Assembly (NCBI GenBank): GCA_023145215.1
Contig: JAGLED010000004.1
Location: forward strand, 37,675 to 101,674
Source: Rhodospirillales bacterium
Lineage (GTDB): Bacteria > Pseudomonadota > Alphaproteobacteria > Rhodospirillales > Casp-alpha2
DNA: 64,000 nt
Direction of reading: 5' to 3'
The notes under the pieces are model-generated. The model had not been told where the DNA came from and made no database searches. It worked only from the letters and a program-made list of their open reading frames with translations. Position 1 is the first letter of the stretch, and every line of letters begins with the position of its first letter. Shown one piece after another: positions 1-9,506 of the stretch. Made by a program: the position numbers and the translations under genes.

Positions 1-552
1 CCGGATGCCTTTCTCGACCATGGTGTCGATGACGACTTTCATGTACGGCATGGTCGTGGTCAGAAGCGCCGACATGCCGAGGATATCCGGTTGGTGCTCT
101 TCGAGCGCCTTGAGATACGTGTCGACGTCGATGTTGATACCGAGATCGACGACCTCGAAGCCGGCGCCTTCCATCATCATGCCGACAAGGTTCTTGCCGA
201 TGTCGTGGATGTCGCCTTTCACGGTGCCGATGACCATCTTGCCCATTTTGGGGGCGCCGGTCTCGGCCAGAAGGGGGCGCAACACGCCCATCCCGGCCTT
301 CATGGAGTTGGCTGCCATCAGCACTTCCGGGACGAACAGGATGCCGTCGCGGAAATCGATGCCGACGATACGCATGCCCTCGACCAAAGCTTTGGTCAGC
401 ACCTCGTACGGGGTCCACCCGCGCTCCAGCAAAATCTCCGTGCCCTCGACGATTTCGTCGGCAAGGCCGTCGTAAAGGTCGTCGTGCATCTGCTGCACGA
501 GTTCTTCGTCATTTAGTTCGGAAAGGACGATATCGTCATCTTCGTCGGCCAC
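1..552 (-). CDS. Corrinoid (B12-binding) methyltransferase-cognate protein, 3' part cut off by window start
   Basis: Minus-strand reading from GTG at 552: VADEDDDIVLSELNDEELVQQMHDDLYDGLADEIVEGTEILLERGWTPYEVLTKALVEGMRIVGIDFRDG...VPEVLMAANSMKAGMGVLRPLL...GKMVIGTVKGDIHDIGKNLVGMMMEGAGFEVVDLG; contains the DxHxxG cobalamin motif (DIHDIG). The listed + ORFs here are antisense. Confidence 0.9.
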   Translation of the reverse strand, partial: MADEDDDIVLSELNDEELVQQMHDDLYDGLADEIVEGTEILLERGWTPYEVLTKALVEGMRIVGIDFRDGILFVPEVLMAANSMKAGMGVLRPLLAETGAPKMGKMVIGTVKGDIHDIGKNLVGMMMEGAGFEVVDLGINIDVDTYLKALEEHQPDILGMSALLTTTMPYMKVVIDTMVEKGIR

Positions 553-690
553 AAGTATTCTCCCAGCCAAAATCGGCCTGTCCAGGAGGCCGCAATTTCA
601 CTGAATAGGACCTTAGCATACTTCGTGGCTGTTCATTTGCAGACACGAATTAGAACTGTTGCGACATCCATGGCGACGGAAGACGAAAAA

Positions 691-716
691 CGCCCGGAAT
701 CGTGGCTCACCGGGCG
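691..716. terminator. Inverted repeat CGCCCGG-N12-CCGGGCG
   Basis: Perfect 7-bp stem between divergently oriented/adjacent units; next to a second hairpin. Confidence 0.4.
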
Positions 717-731
717 TTTGCGCCAAAAAAA

Positions 732-757
732 GAAGCCGGGGCAGATGCCCCGGCTTC
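732..757 (-). terminator. Rho-independent terminator downstream of the BCCT transporter
   Basis: gaagccgggg-cagatg-ccccggcttc 10-bp stem; on the minus strand it is followed by a T-run (complement of aaaaaaa at 725-731). Confidence 0.85.
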
Positions 758-790
758 CCTGATTGTTAGGAAAGATTGCTGATAATTGCT

Positions 791-2398
791 TTAATCAGCA
801 CCTTCCTGGCCAGGTTCGACGGCCGGATTTGCGGTCGGGAACCTGCGTTCGTGCTCTAGGCCCATATACAGGCAGACACACATCACGATCAGGACCACCG
901 TAAACGGCAGACCGACGGTAATGGCGGCTGCTTGCAATGCGCCAAGGGCGTCGGCGCCACCGCCGAACAGCAGTGCGGCCGCGATCACGCCTTCGATCAG
1001 CACCCAGAAGACGCGCTGCGGCACAGGGGCGTCGACTTTACCGCCGGCGGTAATGCTGTCGATCACCAGCGAGCCCGAGTCAGACGAGGTGATGAAGAAC
1101 ACCAGCACCAGCACGATCGCCAGGAACGATGTGATGCCTGTCAACGGCAGGTTTTCCAACATGTGGAACATCGCCAGCGGCACTTCGCCGACACCTTCGG
1201 CAAGCGCACCGACACCGTTGATCGACTGCTCGAGACCGGTGCCGCCGAATGTCGACATCCATACAAGCGTCACCAACGTCGGGATCAGCAAGACTGCCGT
1301 GACGAATTCACGCACCGTCCGGCCGAGCGAAACGCGGGCGATGAACATGCCGACGAACGGCGACCAGGAAATCCACCACGCCCAGTAGAACACGGTCCAG
1401 CCGTGGAAGAACTTGTCGTCCTCGCGGCCGATCCAGTTCGAGAGCGAGAAGATGTTCTCGGCATAAGCGGTGGCGGTCGAGAAGATTCCGGTCAGGATCG
1501 CCATGGTCGGGCCGAAAATGATGACGAACAGCATCAGCAAGCCGGCAAGGGACATGTTGATATTACTCAGCACTTTCACACCGCCGTCGAGGCCACGGAG
1601 CACCGAAATCAACGCGATGAACGTGACGCCCAGGATGACCGCCGTTTCGGTGCCGATACCTTTCGGCACGTCGAAAAGGAAGTTGAGGCCACTAGCTGCC
1701 TGCTGGGCACCGAAGCCAAGCGACGTCGCGAGGCCGAACAGCGTTGCGACGACGGCGACGGTATCGACCACGTGGCCGATGAAGCCCCATGACCTGTCGC
1801 CGATCAGCGGGTAGAACGCGGAGCGGAGCGTCAGCGGGAGACCTTTGTTGTAGGTGAAGAAGGCGAGCGAAAGGGCCACGACCGCGTAAATCGCCCACGG
1901 GTGCAGGCCCCAGTGGAACATGGTCGCCCCCATGGCAGCTCTGGCGCCTTCGGGCGTGTTCGGTTCGGCGTTCAGTGGTGTGCCCCACCAGTCGGTGTAG
2001 TAAGCGACCGGTTCGGCGACACTCCAGAACATCAGGCCGATGCCCATACCGGCGGCGAACAGCATGCTGAACCAAGATATGGTCGAGAATTCGGGTTTGG
2101 CGTTATATCCGCCAAGGCGAATCTTGCCGACCGGCAGGAAAATCAGCGCGAGACAAAAAATCACAAAGATGTTGCCGCCGACCATGAACAGCCAATCGAA
2201 GTTATCGATCGACCACCCTTTAGCGCCTTCGAAAGCGCCTTTCGCCTGTTCCGGCGAAATGAGGCTGATCATGACGAACAAGATCACCAGGATCGCGGCA
2301 ACCCAAAATACCGGATGGTGAACATCCATCCCGAATTTGGTCAGGTTATCCTGGCCTATCTCGTAGTCTGTATCGAACTTTTCCGGATCCGAGAGCAT
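791..2398 (-). CDS. BCCT family (betaine/choline/carnitine) transporter
   Basis: MLSDPEKFDTDYEIGQDN...; multi-TM with the BCCT signatures FHWGLHPWAIYAVVALSLAFFTYNKGLPLTLRSAFYPL and FYWAWWISWSPFVGMFIARVSLGRTVREF; SD AGGAGG upstream of the ATG at 2398. Confidence 0.95.
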   Translation of the reverse strand: MLSDPEKFDTDYEIGQDNLTKFGMDVHHPVFWVAAILVILFVMISLISPEQAKGAFEGAKGWSIDNFDWLFMVGGNIFVIFCLALIFLPVGKIRLGGYNAKPEFSTISWFSMLFAAGMGIGLMFWSVAEPVAYYTDWWGTPLNAEPNTPEGARAAMGATMFHWGLHPWAIYAVVALSLAFFTYNKGLPLTLRSAFYPLIGDRSWGFIGHVVDTVAVVATLFGLATSLGFGAQQAASGLNFLFDVPKGIGTETAVILGVTFIALISVLRGLDGGVKVLSNINMSLAGLLMLFVIIFGPTMAILTGIFSTATAYAENIFSLSNWIGREDDKFFHGWTVFYWAWWISWSPFVGMFIARVSLGRTVREFVTAVLLIPTLVTLVWMSTFGGTGLEQSINGVGALAEGVGEVPLAMFHMLENLPLTGITSFLAIVLVLVFFITSSDSGSLVIDSITAGGKVDAPVPQRVFWVLIEGVIAAALLFGGGADALGALQAAAITVGLPFTVVLIVMCVCLYMGLEHERRFPTANPAVEPGQEGAD

Positions 2399-2738
2399 AT
2401 AGTTCCTCCTCCTGTGCCTATCTCTCCCAATGCTGCCCGACGGTTCAGCCGTTACTAATAAACGCAACGACCCGGCCCAAGCCAAAGGACTGGCTTGGTG
2501 AGAGGGGCCGATCAACCGTCAAACAGGTAACGCTTCTCGTTTGAAACGCATGTCATCTCCCCATGACTGCCTGAGCGTAGACGACGGATTCTAGCCGACC
2601 TTGTACAAATCAGCCTGAATTTATTCACTCAGCGACATTAATTTGTCGATTCTAGGATAATAGGCGGCGGAATCAAGGCATTTGCACCCACCTTGGCGGG
2701 TGCATGAGGGGCGTGCCCAACAGGGGTGATTCGGTGTC

Positions 2739-5306
2739 TTACGACTTCGGCCGCGCGTTTTCCGGGTCGTAAAGCGGCTTGTAGCCGACGGCCGCGACCT
2801 CGACCGGGAACTTCTGGTTGAAGTACTCGATCTCAAGCGCACGGCCCTCTTCACAGTAGTCGTGCGGCAGGTACCCGAGTGCAATGTTCTTGCCGATAGA
2901 TGGCCCGAACGCGATGGATGTGGTGTACGACCGCCGCCCCTTACCGTCGATCAGGACTTCATTGGTCTTCGGGTCGACGATCGGGCAATTGCCGAGCATG
3001 AAGCGCGCGACGCCATCCTTGTCGGTGTTGTCGGTGACGACGAGGGTGCAGAGTGTCGCCGCCTGATGCTTCAGATCACGTTGCGCCAGATTGGCCTGTT
3101 TGCCTCGGAAATCGGCGACCTTGACCTTGGGCCGGGCGAGGCCGGCTTCGAGCAGGTTGTACTCGGTCAGCAGGTCGGCGTTCTGAAGCCGGAGGCTCTT
3201 CTCCATCCTGCGGGTGTTGGCATAGGTCTCGATCCCCACGGGCGTGATGCCGATTTCGGCAAACATGTCCCAAAGTGCCAGGCCGTAGCTGAGCGGGAAG
3301 TGCAATTCCCATCCCTGTTCGCCGACATAGGATATGCGGAACGCCTTCACCGGCACGCCGCGGAGCGTGATGTCCTTGATCGCCGCGAAGGGGAAGTTCT
3401 CGGGGTTGAGGCCGGCCGGATCGTCGGCGAGCGTCTTGAGGTTTTCACGCGCGTTCGGGCCCCAGACGCCAATGCAGCCGAAGTGATCGGTGCGGTCTTC
3501 GACGAATGCGGTCCATTCCTTGTCCTGCACCATGCGGCGCAGGTATGTCATGTCGCGGTGGCCGGCATCTGCCCCGTCAATGACACGGAACCTGTCTTCG
3601 GCCAGGCGCAGGATCGTCAAATCCGCCATCACACCGCCGGTGTCATCCAGGAAGTTGGTGTAGACGCCTTTGCCGACCGGAGTGTCACCGGCGACTTTCG
3701 ACGACGATACGTACTCGACCAGTTGTTCCGCGTCTTTCCCCGATACGTCATAGATCGCGAAGTGCGACAAGTTGACCATGCCGACGTTTTCGGAGAGTTC
3801 CAGATGCTCGGCGTTGGAAACGCGCCAGAAATGGCGATTGTCCCATTCGTGTTCACGGACCGGGACACGGTCGGCGTATTTCTCGAGTAGCTTTTCCTCG
3901 TTCGACGCATAGCCGTGCGCGCGTTCCCACCCGGCGAGTTCCATGAAGTATCCGCCGAGTTCCTTCTCACGAAGATAGGACGGTGCGCACCGCAGGTTCC
4001 GGCCTTTGGTATAAGGCTCGCGATTATGAACGGGCGGATTGTAGATCTTGAACGCCGTTTCGTAGCAGCGGTCATGAATGTACTTTTCCGACTTCTGGAT
4101 CGGGTAATACCGCGCATAGTCGATGGAATGGTGGTCGTATTCGGTTCGGCCGTCGGTCATCCAGTCCGCGATCACCTTGCCGGTGCCGGGACCGTCCTTG
4201 ACCCAGACCGACACGCCGTACCAAAGACCCCGCACGTCAGGGGACTCCCCGATCGACGGGCCGCCGTCGGCGGTGACCTGCAACAGGCCGTTGAACGAAT
4301 GCTTCTCGTTGTAACCGAGTTCGCCCAGGATCGGCGTCAGCTCCATGGCGCGCTCCAGCGGCTCGATGATCTGTTCCATTTCCAAATCGCGTTGCGACGG
4401 CGACAGACGCGCCTGTTCTTTCTCCAGGATGTCGCGCGGGTGGCAGAGACGGGGTTCGTTCTCTTCGTAATAGCCCCATTCGATCTGCCCGCCTTCCGCG
4501 GTTTTCGGATCGCCGGTATCGCGGAGATACGCCGAGTTGCCCTGGTCGCGGAGCAGCGGATAGCCGATCTCCTTACCGGTGCCTTCGAATTCGTTGTACG
4601 GCCCGAAGAACGTCAACGGGTGATCGACCGGCATGACAGGCAGGTCCTCGCCGGCCATTTCCGAGATCAGACGCCCCCAAAGACCGGCGCAGACAACGAC
4701 GTAAGGCGTCTCGATATAGCCGCGGCTGGTGTGGACGCCCTTGATGCGGCCATTTTCGATGTCGAGTCCGGTGCAAGGCGTGTTGGCCATGGCTTCCAAT
4801 TTGCCGGTGGCTTCGGCTTCCTGGATCATCTCTCCCGAGACGACCTGCGAACGCGGGATGACAAGGCCTGCATCCGGGTCCCAAAGGGCGCCCTGGATGA
4901 CGTCTTCTTCGATCAGCGGCATAAGCTCCTTGGCTTTTTTCGCCGAGATCATTTCGACCCGGTTACCGAAGGCGCGGCCTGAACTGACCCGGCGCTCAAG
5001 CTCAAGCATCCGCTCGTCGTCGCCTTTGCGCGCGACCTCGATGCCGCCGATCCGTGAATAGCGCCCGCGTTTCTCGAAGAAATCGATGGAATACTTGGTC
5101 GTGAAGATGGTCATCTGGTCGTGCATCGTGTTGAAGCAGAAGTCCGATGCGTGACCGGTCGAGCCGATGTCGGTGGGGATGCCCGACTTGTCGATGCCGA
5201 TGATATTCTTCCAGCCGCGTTCGATCAGATGATGGGCAACCGACGCGCCGGCGATCCCGCCAAGCCCGATGATTACGACGTCAGCTTTCTTGTTAAAATC
5301 CGCCAC
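2739..5306 (-). CDS. FAD-dependent oxidoreductase with GcvT-like C-terminus (dimethylglycine/sarcosine dehydrogenase-like)
   Basis: VADFNKKADVVIIGLGGIAGASVAHHLIERGW FAD-binding start with GGGAGG SD; DAO domain then aminomethyltransferase/GcvT region (GVWGPNARENLKTL..., VGEQGWELHFPLSYGLALWDMFAEIGITPVGIETYANTRRMEKSLRL). Confidence 0.88.
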   Translation of the reverse strand: MADFNKKADVVIIGLGGIAGASVAHHLIERGWKNIIGIDKSGIPTDIGSTGHASDFCFNTMHDQMTIFTTKYSIDFFEKRGRYSRIGGIEVARKGDDERMLELERRVSSGRAFGNRVEMISAKKAKELMPLIEEDVIQGALWDPDAGLVIPRSQVVSGEMIQEAEATGKLEAMANTPCTGLDIENGRIKGVHTSRGYIETPYVVVCAGLWGRLISEMAGEDLPVMPVDHPLTFFGPYNEFEGTGKEIGYPLLRDQGNSAYLRDTGDPKTAEGGQIEWGYYEENEPRLCHPRDILEKEQARLSPSQRDLEMEQIIEPLERAMELTPILGELGYNEKHSFNGLLQVTADGGPSIGESPDVRGLWYGVSVWVKDGPGTGKVIADWMTDGRTEYDHHSIDYARYYPIQKSEKYIHDRCYETAFKIYNPPVHNREPYTKGRNLRCAPSYLREKELGGYFMELAGWERAHGYASNEEKLLEKYADRVPVREHEWDNRHFWRVSNAEHLELSENVGMVNLSHFAIYDVSGKDAEQLVEYVSSSKVAGDTPVGKGVYTNFLDDTGGVMADLTILRLAEDRFRVIDGADAGHRDMTYLRRMVQDKEWTAFVEDRTDHFGCIGVWGPNARENLKTLADDPAGLNPENFPFAAIKDITLRGVPVKAFRISYVGEQGWELHFPLSYGLALWDMFAEIGITPVGIETYANTRRMEKSLRLQNADLLTEYNLLEAGLARPKVKVADFRGKQANLAQRDLKHQAATLCTLVVTDNTDKDGVARFMLGNCPIVDPKTNEVLIDGKGRRSYTTSIAFGPSIGKNIALGYLPHDYCEEGRALEIEYFNQKFPVEVAAVGYKPLYDPENARPKS

Positions 5307-5545
5307 TGTAGCCACCTCCCGTATGGGGCCGCCGACCGCACGGCGCAAATGCCCGGAACGCCAGAAAATTTCACCATGCTAGGTACGGAATTGGCAACCC
5401 GCGCGCTAAGATGCGCGCGACTTCGGATGTTCTGGAATCGTCGCGGTACACAGGCCTTCAGCAAGCGCATTGCCGAGCCTTCGAGGCGGGACTACCCTAC
5501 ACGGCAGGGAAGTTAAAACGACAAATTGGGAGTTAACACCAAGTC

Positions 5546-6433
5546 ATGCTTAGCGATTGGGAACCGCCGAAATCATTCGCGAAATACGAACACATCAAAG
5601 TTAAACGGATTGCCGGGACGATCGGCGCCGAAATCTCGGGCGTCAATATCGCCGAAGACCTGCCCAACGAGGTGATCGACGAGATCACCGGGGCCTTGAA
5701 TGAGCATCACGTGATCTTTTTCCGGGATCAGGACCTGCCGCCGAAGCGCCAGGCAGCGTTCGCGTCCCGGTTCGGTCCGTTAATCCCGTACCCGATGGTC
5801 AAGGGGCTGGATGGCACGGACGAGGTTGTGCCAGTCGTCAAATTGCCGGAAGAACGCGTCAACTTCGGCGGTATCTGGCACGCGGATACGACGTATCTGG
5901 AAGAGCCGCCAATGGGGGCGCTGCTCTATGCCGTCGAACTGCCGCCTTACGGCGGCGATACGCTGTTTGCGAATATGCATCTGGCGTACGAGACGCTATC
6001 GCCGAGCCTGCAGGGCTACCTGGAGACGCTCACCGTCATTCAGAATTCCGCCAAGGCAGAGGTGACACGGACCCGGGAAGACCGGATCAAGGGCGACGGC
6101 GGCAAGCGTATGCAGCTGGTCGCCGAGCATCCGGCGGTGATCACGCACCCGCGGACGGGACGCAAGGCACTCTATGTCAATTCGGGCCATACCGAACGCT
6201 TCAAGGAACTGACGCTAGAAGAAAGCGAGCCGATCCTGAAGTTCCTGTTCAACCATCTGTCCCGGCCTGAGTTTACGTGCCGCTTCGTCTGGACGCCGGG
6301 TTCGCTCGCGTTCTGGGACAACTATGCGACTCAGCACAATCCGATCAACGACTACCATGGGTTCAAACGGGTCATGCACCGCGTCACGGTCGGCGGCGGA
6401 CGCCCGCAGCTTCAGCAGCAGGCGGCTGAATAA
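5546..6433 (+). CDS. TauD/TfdA family Fe(II)/2-oxoglutarate dioxygenase
   Basis: 295 aa; motifs WHADTTY (HxD), NPINDYHGFKRVMHRVTV distal His/Arg. Confidence 0.92.
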   Translation: MLSDWEPPKSFAKYEHIKVKRIAGTIGAEISGVNIAEDLPNEVIDEITGALNEHHVIFFRDQDLPPKRQAAFASRFGPLIPYPMVKGLDGTDEVVPVVKLPEERVNFGGIWHADTTYLEEPPMGALLYAVELPPYGGDTLFANMHLAYETLSPSLQGYLETLTVIQNSAKAEVTRTREDRIKGDGGKRMQLVAEHPAVITHPRTGRKALYVNSGHTERFKELTLEESEPILKFLFNHLSRPEFTCRFVWTPGSLAFWDNYATQHNPINDYHGFKRVMHRVTVGGGRPQLQQQAAE

Positions 6434-7380
6434 TGGGAATTACAGTACTTCCCGATCAACGCGAGCAGAGTTTCCTTGGATATCCGGTTGCCCATGATCT
6501 GGACAATCTGGATGCGCACGTCGCGGTGCTGGGCATTCCATTCGGCAAACCCTATCGACCGGAAGGTATGGCGAACCCGCAAAGCGAGGGGCCGGCGGCT
6601 GTTCGCGCCGCGTCCCGGCGTATCTTGTTGGCCCATGACCACTACGATTTCGATCTTGGCGGGCCGGTGCTCGACGGGCGCGACGTCAAGATCGTCGACT
6701 GCGGCAATGCCGCTGCGGACATGAACGACCATGACGCGCACTACCGGAATGCCGAAGCCGCCGTTCGAAAGATCGTTGCGGCGGGCGCCATGCCGATCGT
6801 GATCGGTGGTGACCATGGCGTCCCTATTCCGGTATTTCGAGGGATCGAGGATCTTGGTCCCATTACGCTTGTGCATGTGGATGCACACCTGGACTGGCGA
6901 GATGACGTGAACGGGGAACCGGAAGGGTATTCGAGCCCGATCCGGCGGGCCTCCGAGATGGATCACATCGGTGAGATTTTTCAGATCGGCATGCGGTCCG
7001 TTGGCAGCGCCCGGATCGACGAGGTCGAAGCCGCGAAAGCTTATGGCGCACATATCTATACGTCATACGATGTGCACGATAACGGTATCGAAAGCGTGCT
7101 GGCCGATATCCCGGATGGGCAGAATTATTACCTGACCATCGATGCCGACGGTGTCGATCCGTCCGTAATGCCGGGTACGCTGGCGCTGGCGCCGGGCGGT
7201 CTGACGTATCACCAGATGCGTAAACTCATTCACGGTCTGGTCGCCAAGGGCCGGGTGGTCGGCATGGACATTGTCGAGATCGCGCCCGTCAACGACGTCA
7301 ACCAACTGACCTGTATCGCCGCCGGGCGGATGATCTGCAATCTGATCGGGGCAGGGGCGCGGGCCGGTTATTTCGACTGA
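6433..7380 (+). CDS. Ureohydrolase (agmatinase/arginase) family protein
   Basis: 315 aa; GGDHG, VDAHLDWRDD, IDADGVDPSVMPG metal-binding motifs; start overlaps stop of upstream dioxygenase (TAATG). Confidence 0.92.
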   Translation: MGITVLPDQREQSFLGYPVAHDLDNLDAHVAVLGIPFGKPYRPEGMANPQSEGPAAVRAASRRILLAHDHYDFDLGGPVLDGRDVKIVDCGNAAADMNDHDAHYRNAEAAVRKIVAAGAMPIVIGGDHGVPIPVFRGIEDLGPITLVHVDAHLDWRDDVNGEPEGYSSPIRRASEMDHIGEIFQIGMRSVGSARIDEVEAAKAYGAHIYTSYDVHDNGIESVLADIPDGQNYYLTIDADGVDPSVMPGTLALAPGGLTYHQMRKLIHGLVAKGRVVGMDIVEIAPVNDVNQLTCIAAGRMICNLIGAGARAGYFD

Positions 7381-7387
7381 GGATCTT

Positions 7388-8113
7388 TCAGCGTTCGAGG
7401 ACTTTGAGGCCCGGATGCGCGAACGCTTCGGACAACGAGCGCATTTCGGTTTTGCGCCGATTGCGCTCGTCGGCGTCACTCACGGACGATGTGATGAAGC
7501 TGTCGAAGTGCAAGCTCGGGGCCGTCATTGCATGGACTTGAGACTGAATCTCGCGTTGATTGAGCGCCTGCCATTGGCGGTTTTCGGCCGGAATTTCGGC
7601 AAGCGGCACCGGCGTGCCGTTCGGTGTGAAGGCACCGGCGTTCGAGCAGTAAAAATAGACAGTGTCCAGTTCGAGCCCGAACGCCGTGACGATGCGGATA
7701 CCCTCAAGGGCCGCGTAACAATAGTTCTCGTTGCCGAGTTCCGTTTCGTGCATGCGCGCCATATGATCTTCATGGAGCCAGTTGACGAAAAGCGTCACAC
7801 GCGTTTCAGGTGAGGGATGAAGGCAAGACGCAATCGAGCCATACCCCGTCACGTGCGCTGAATAAACGCTGTCGAAATCATGCACCTCGCAGCGCTCGCA
7901 AGGGATCGGTGGGCCGTCCATGTGGGAAAACTTCCGCATGATCTGTTCCGGCGATTGATTCGAGCCGACCGCCAGCACCGGGATGCGGCCACCGCGCAAC
8001 TCGCGCGCTTCGTCGACGCTCATGTCGTGGATATGACGTTTGTCGACAACGTAGGAGCGTTCGGGGAGCGGGTAGGGATAGCCGAGCGCGAGATCGAGTA
8101 TTTCCTTCGTCAT
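7388..8113 (-). CDS. Hypothetical protein, possible gamma-glutamylcyclotransferase-like fold
   Basis: 241 aa; VLAVGSNQSPEQIMRKF followed by VYSAHVTGYGSIASCLHPSPETRVTLFVNWL resembles GGCT-fold spacing; fold is inference. Confidence 0.6.
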   Translation of the reverse strand: MTKEILDLALGYPYPLPERSYVVDKRHIHDMSVDEARELRGGRIPVLAVGSNQSPEQIMRKFSHMDGPPIPCERCEVHDFDSVYSAHVTGYGSIASCLHPSPETRVTLFVNWLHEDHMARMHETELGNENYCYAALEGIRIVTAFGLELDTVYFYCSNAGAFTPNGTPVPLAEIPAENRQWQALNQREIQSQVHAMTAPSLHFDSFITSSVSDADERNRRKTEMRSLSEAFAHPGLKVLER

Positions 8114-8151
8114 ACGCCGATCTCGCTCCCGGTCAGGTAACGGATTTCCGA

Positions 8152-8859
8152 TTATTCGCTTTGCAGACCGCGGCCGATGAAATGACCGGTCAGGGCGCCG
8201 AGCAGCAGCCAGAAAACACCGGCGGTCACCAGCGACGTGGCAACGAACTGAGCCGCAAGTTCCGCCGGCACGCCGCCCGCGGAGAACTCATTCGGATGCG
8301 GTGCCCCGACAATATGCGGGATGATCAACAGGGCCGCACCGAGGAACCGAAGCGCCCAGTTGCTGCCGAACGCGATCAACGCCAGCCCGCCCGCCGACGC
8401 GGCAACGGTCATGGCCCACCAGACCTGACGTCCCGTCAGGTCGGCGGCGGCCATGCCTGGCAGTTCGGGTGGCAACCCAAGGGCCGGCAGAAGCGAAAAC
8501 GCCAGGAATCCGGATGCGCCCCAGATCAAACCTTGCCGCCAATCCGTGGCCCGGCCGCGCAGGGTCATGCCGGCAGCGATCAAAAGGGCAAAGCCGGCAC
8601 CGAGCACGATATTGGTGAGCGTGGTGTAGGTGATTCGCTCGACCCCGTCTTCGGGAGCCCAGGCGGCCGCATCATGGTTGTGGCCGGTCTCGGCCGGGGC
8701 GGCGTCATGGGAATGGCTCTGCGTTTCGGTTGCAGCGGGCGCCTCATAGGCTTCCGCAGCGTAAATCAACGGCACGACCTTGAGCATTTGCGCGCCGGAA
8801 ACGAAGGCGCCAGCGATCAGCCCGGCTGCGACCGCAGCCAGTAAAATCCTTCCAATCAT
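8152..8859 (-). CDS. cbtA: CbtA family cobalt transport membrane protein
   Basis: 235 aa, multi-TM with His-rich loop QSHSHDAAPAETGHNHDAAA and conserved GLPPELPGMAAADLTGRQVWW; adjacent to cbtB and cobalamin riboswitch. Confidence 0.92.
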   Translation of the reverse strand: MIGRILLAAVAAGLIAGAFVSGAQMLKVVPLIYAAEAYEAPAATETQSHSHDAAPAETGHNHDAAAWAPEDGVERITYTTLTNIVLGAGFALLIAAGMTLRGRATDWRQGLIWGASGFLAFSLLPALGLPPELPGMAAADLTGRQVWWAMTVAASAGGLALIAFGSNWALRFLGAALLIIPHIVGAPHPNEFSAGGVPAELAAQFVATSLVTAGVFWLLLGALTGHFIGRGLQSE

Positions 8860-8880
8860 GGGATATCTCCTGTCCGGGTA

Positions 8881-9063
8881 TCAGTGACAGGGGAAGGCGA
8901 AAGCGTGCCTGCCGTCATGCGCCGCATTGTGCATGGTGTCGGAATTCGCGAGACCCACGCCATAGACGAGAAAGGTGCCGAGCAAGGCCGCGGCCAGAGT
9001 TGCGGCGATGCGCTGCTGAAAGGTCAGCGGAAGCGTAGCTTGTGTGTTTTTGGTCTGTTCCAT
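8881..9063 (-). CDS. cbtB: CbtB family cobalt transport small membrane protein
   Basis: 60 aa single-TM protein with C-terminal HDGRHAFAFPCH, typical of CbtB. Confidence 0.92.
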   Translation of the reverse strand: MEQTKNTQATLPLTFQQRIAATLAAALLGTFLVYGVGLANSDTMHNAAHDGRHAFAFPCH

Positions 9064-9117
9064 CAGACTCCCTCCGAGTGTGATTGCGGTTACCGACGTG
9101 CAATGCACGTCGAAGCA

Positions 9118-9320
9118 AAGGCAGGTCTCCTGGCTCACGGTTTGCCGCCGAAAAATCGCCTTCCCAACGCATAGGTCAGTGGCCATCGATTTTCGGCTCG
9201 CCGCTCACAGTTGCGGGGGCAGCCCGGGTAAGAATTCCCTGATGGGTAAATCCTCCCCGTGTTCCCTATTAGTCCCCAAGACTCTGTACGTCTCTCAGCG
9301 GGGAACCCTTGCTGACGGAA
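9118..9320 (-). promoter_or_regulatory. Cobalamin riboswitch controlling cbtBA
   Basis: Minus strand contains AATAGGGAACACGGGG ... GCTGCCCCCGCAACTGT ... GGCCACTGACC ... CCGTGAGCCAGGAGACCTGCC, the diagnostic conserved blocks including the B12 box. Confidence 0.95.
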
Positions 9321-9506
9321 TGATGCGCCGAACTCGGGTTTGTTGTCAAACCGATGACGCGGCGAGATTCGACGATTGTTGGGCGTATTAAGCGCCATCG
9401 ACGATTGCAAGTCCCTCTGGCGATTGGGAATTTGTGACGTTGTATGTTGCGGTGCAAAAATAGTTATGGAATGCTGACCTAACTTAAGCAGGGGGCGGGG
9501 TGGCCA

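Noticed and set aside
5-516. Plus-strand ORFs at window start
   Set aside because: The minus strand encodes a clear corrinoid protein with a DxHxxG motif; these are shadows.
2862-4982. Plus-strand ORFs of 342 and 355 aa opposite the DMGDH-like gene
   Set aside because: Antisense shadow ORFs; low-complexity translation and no RBS or family motif.
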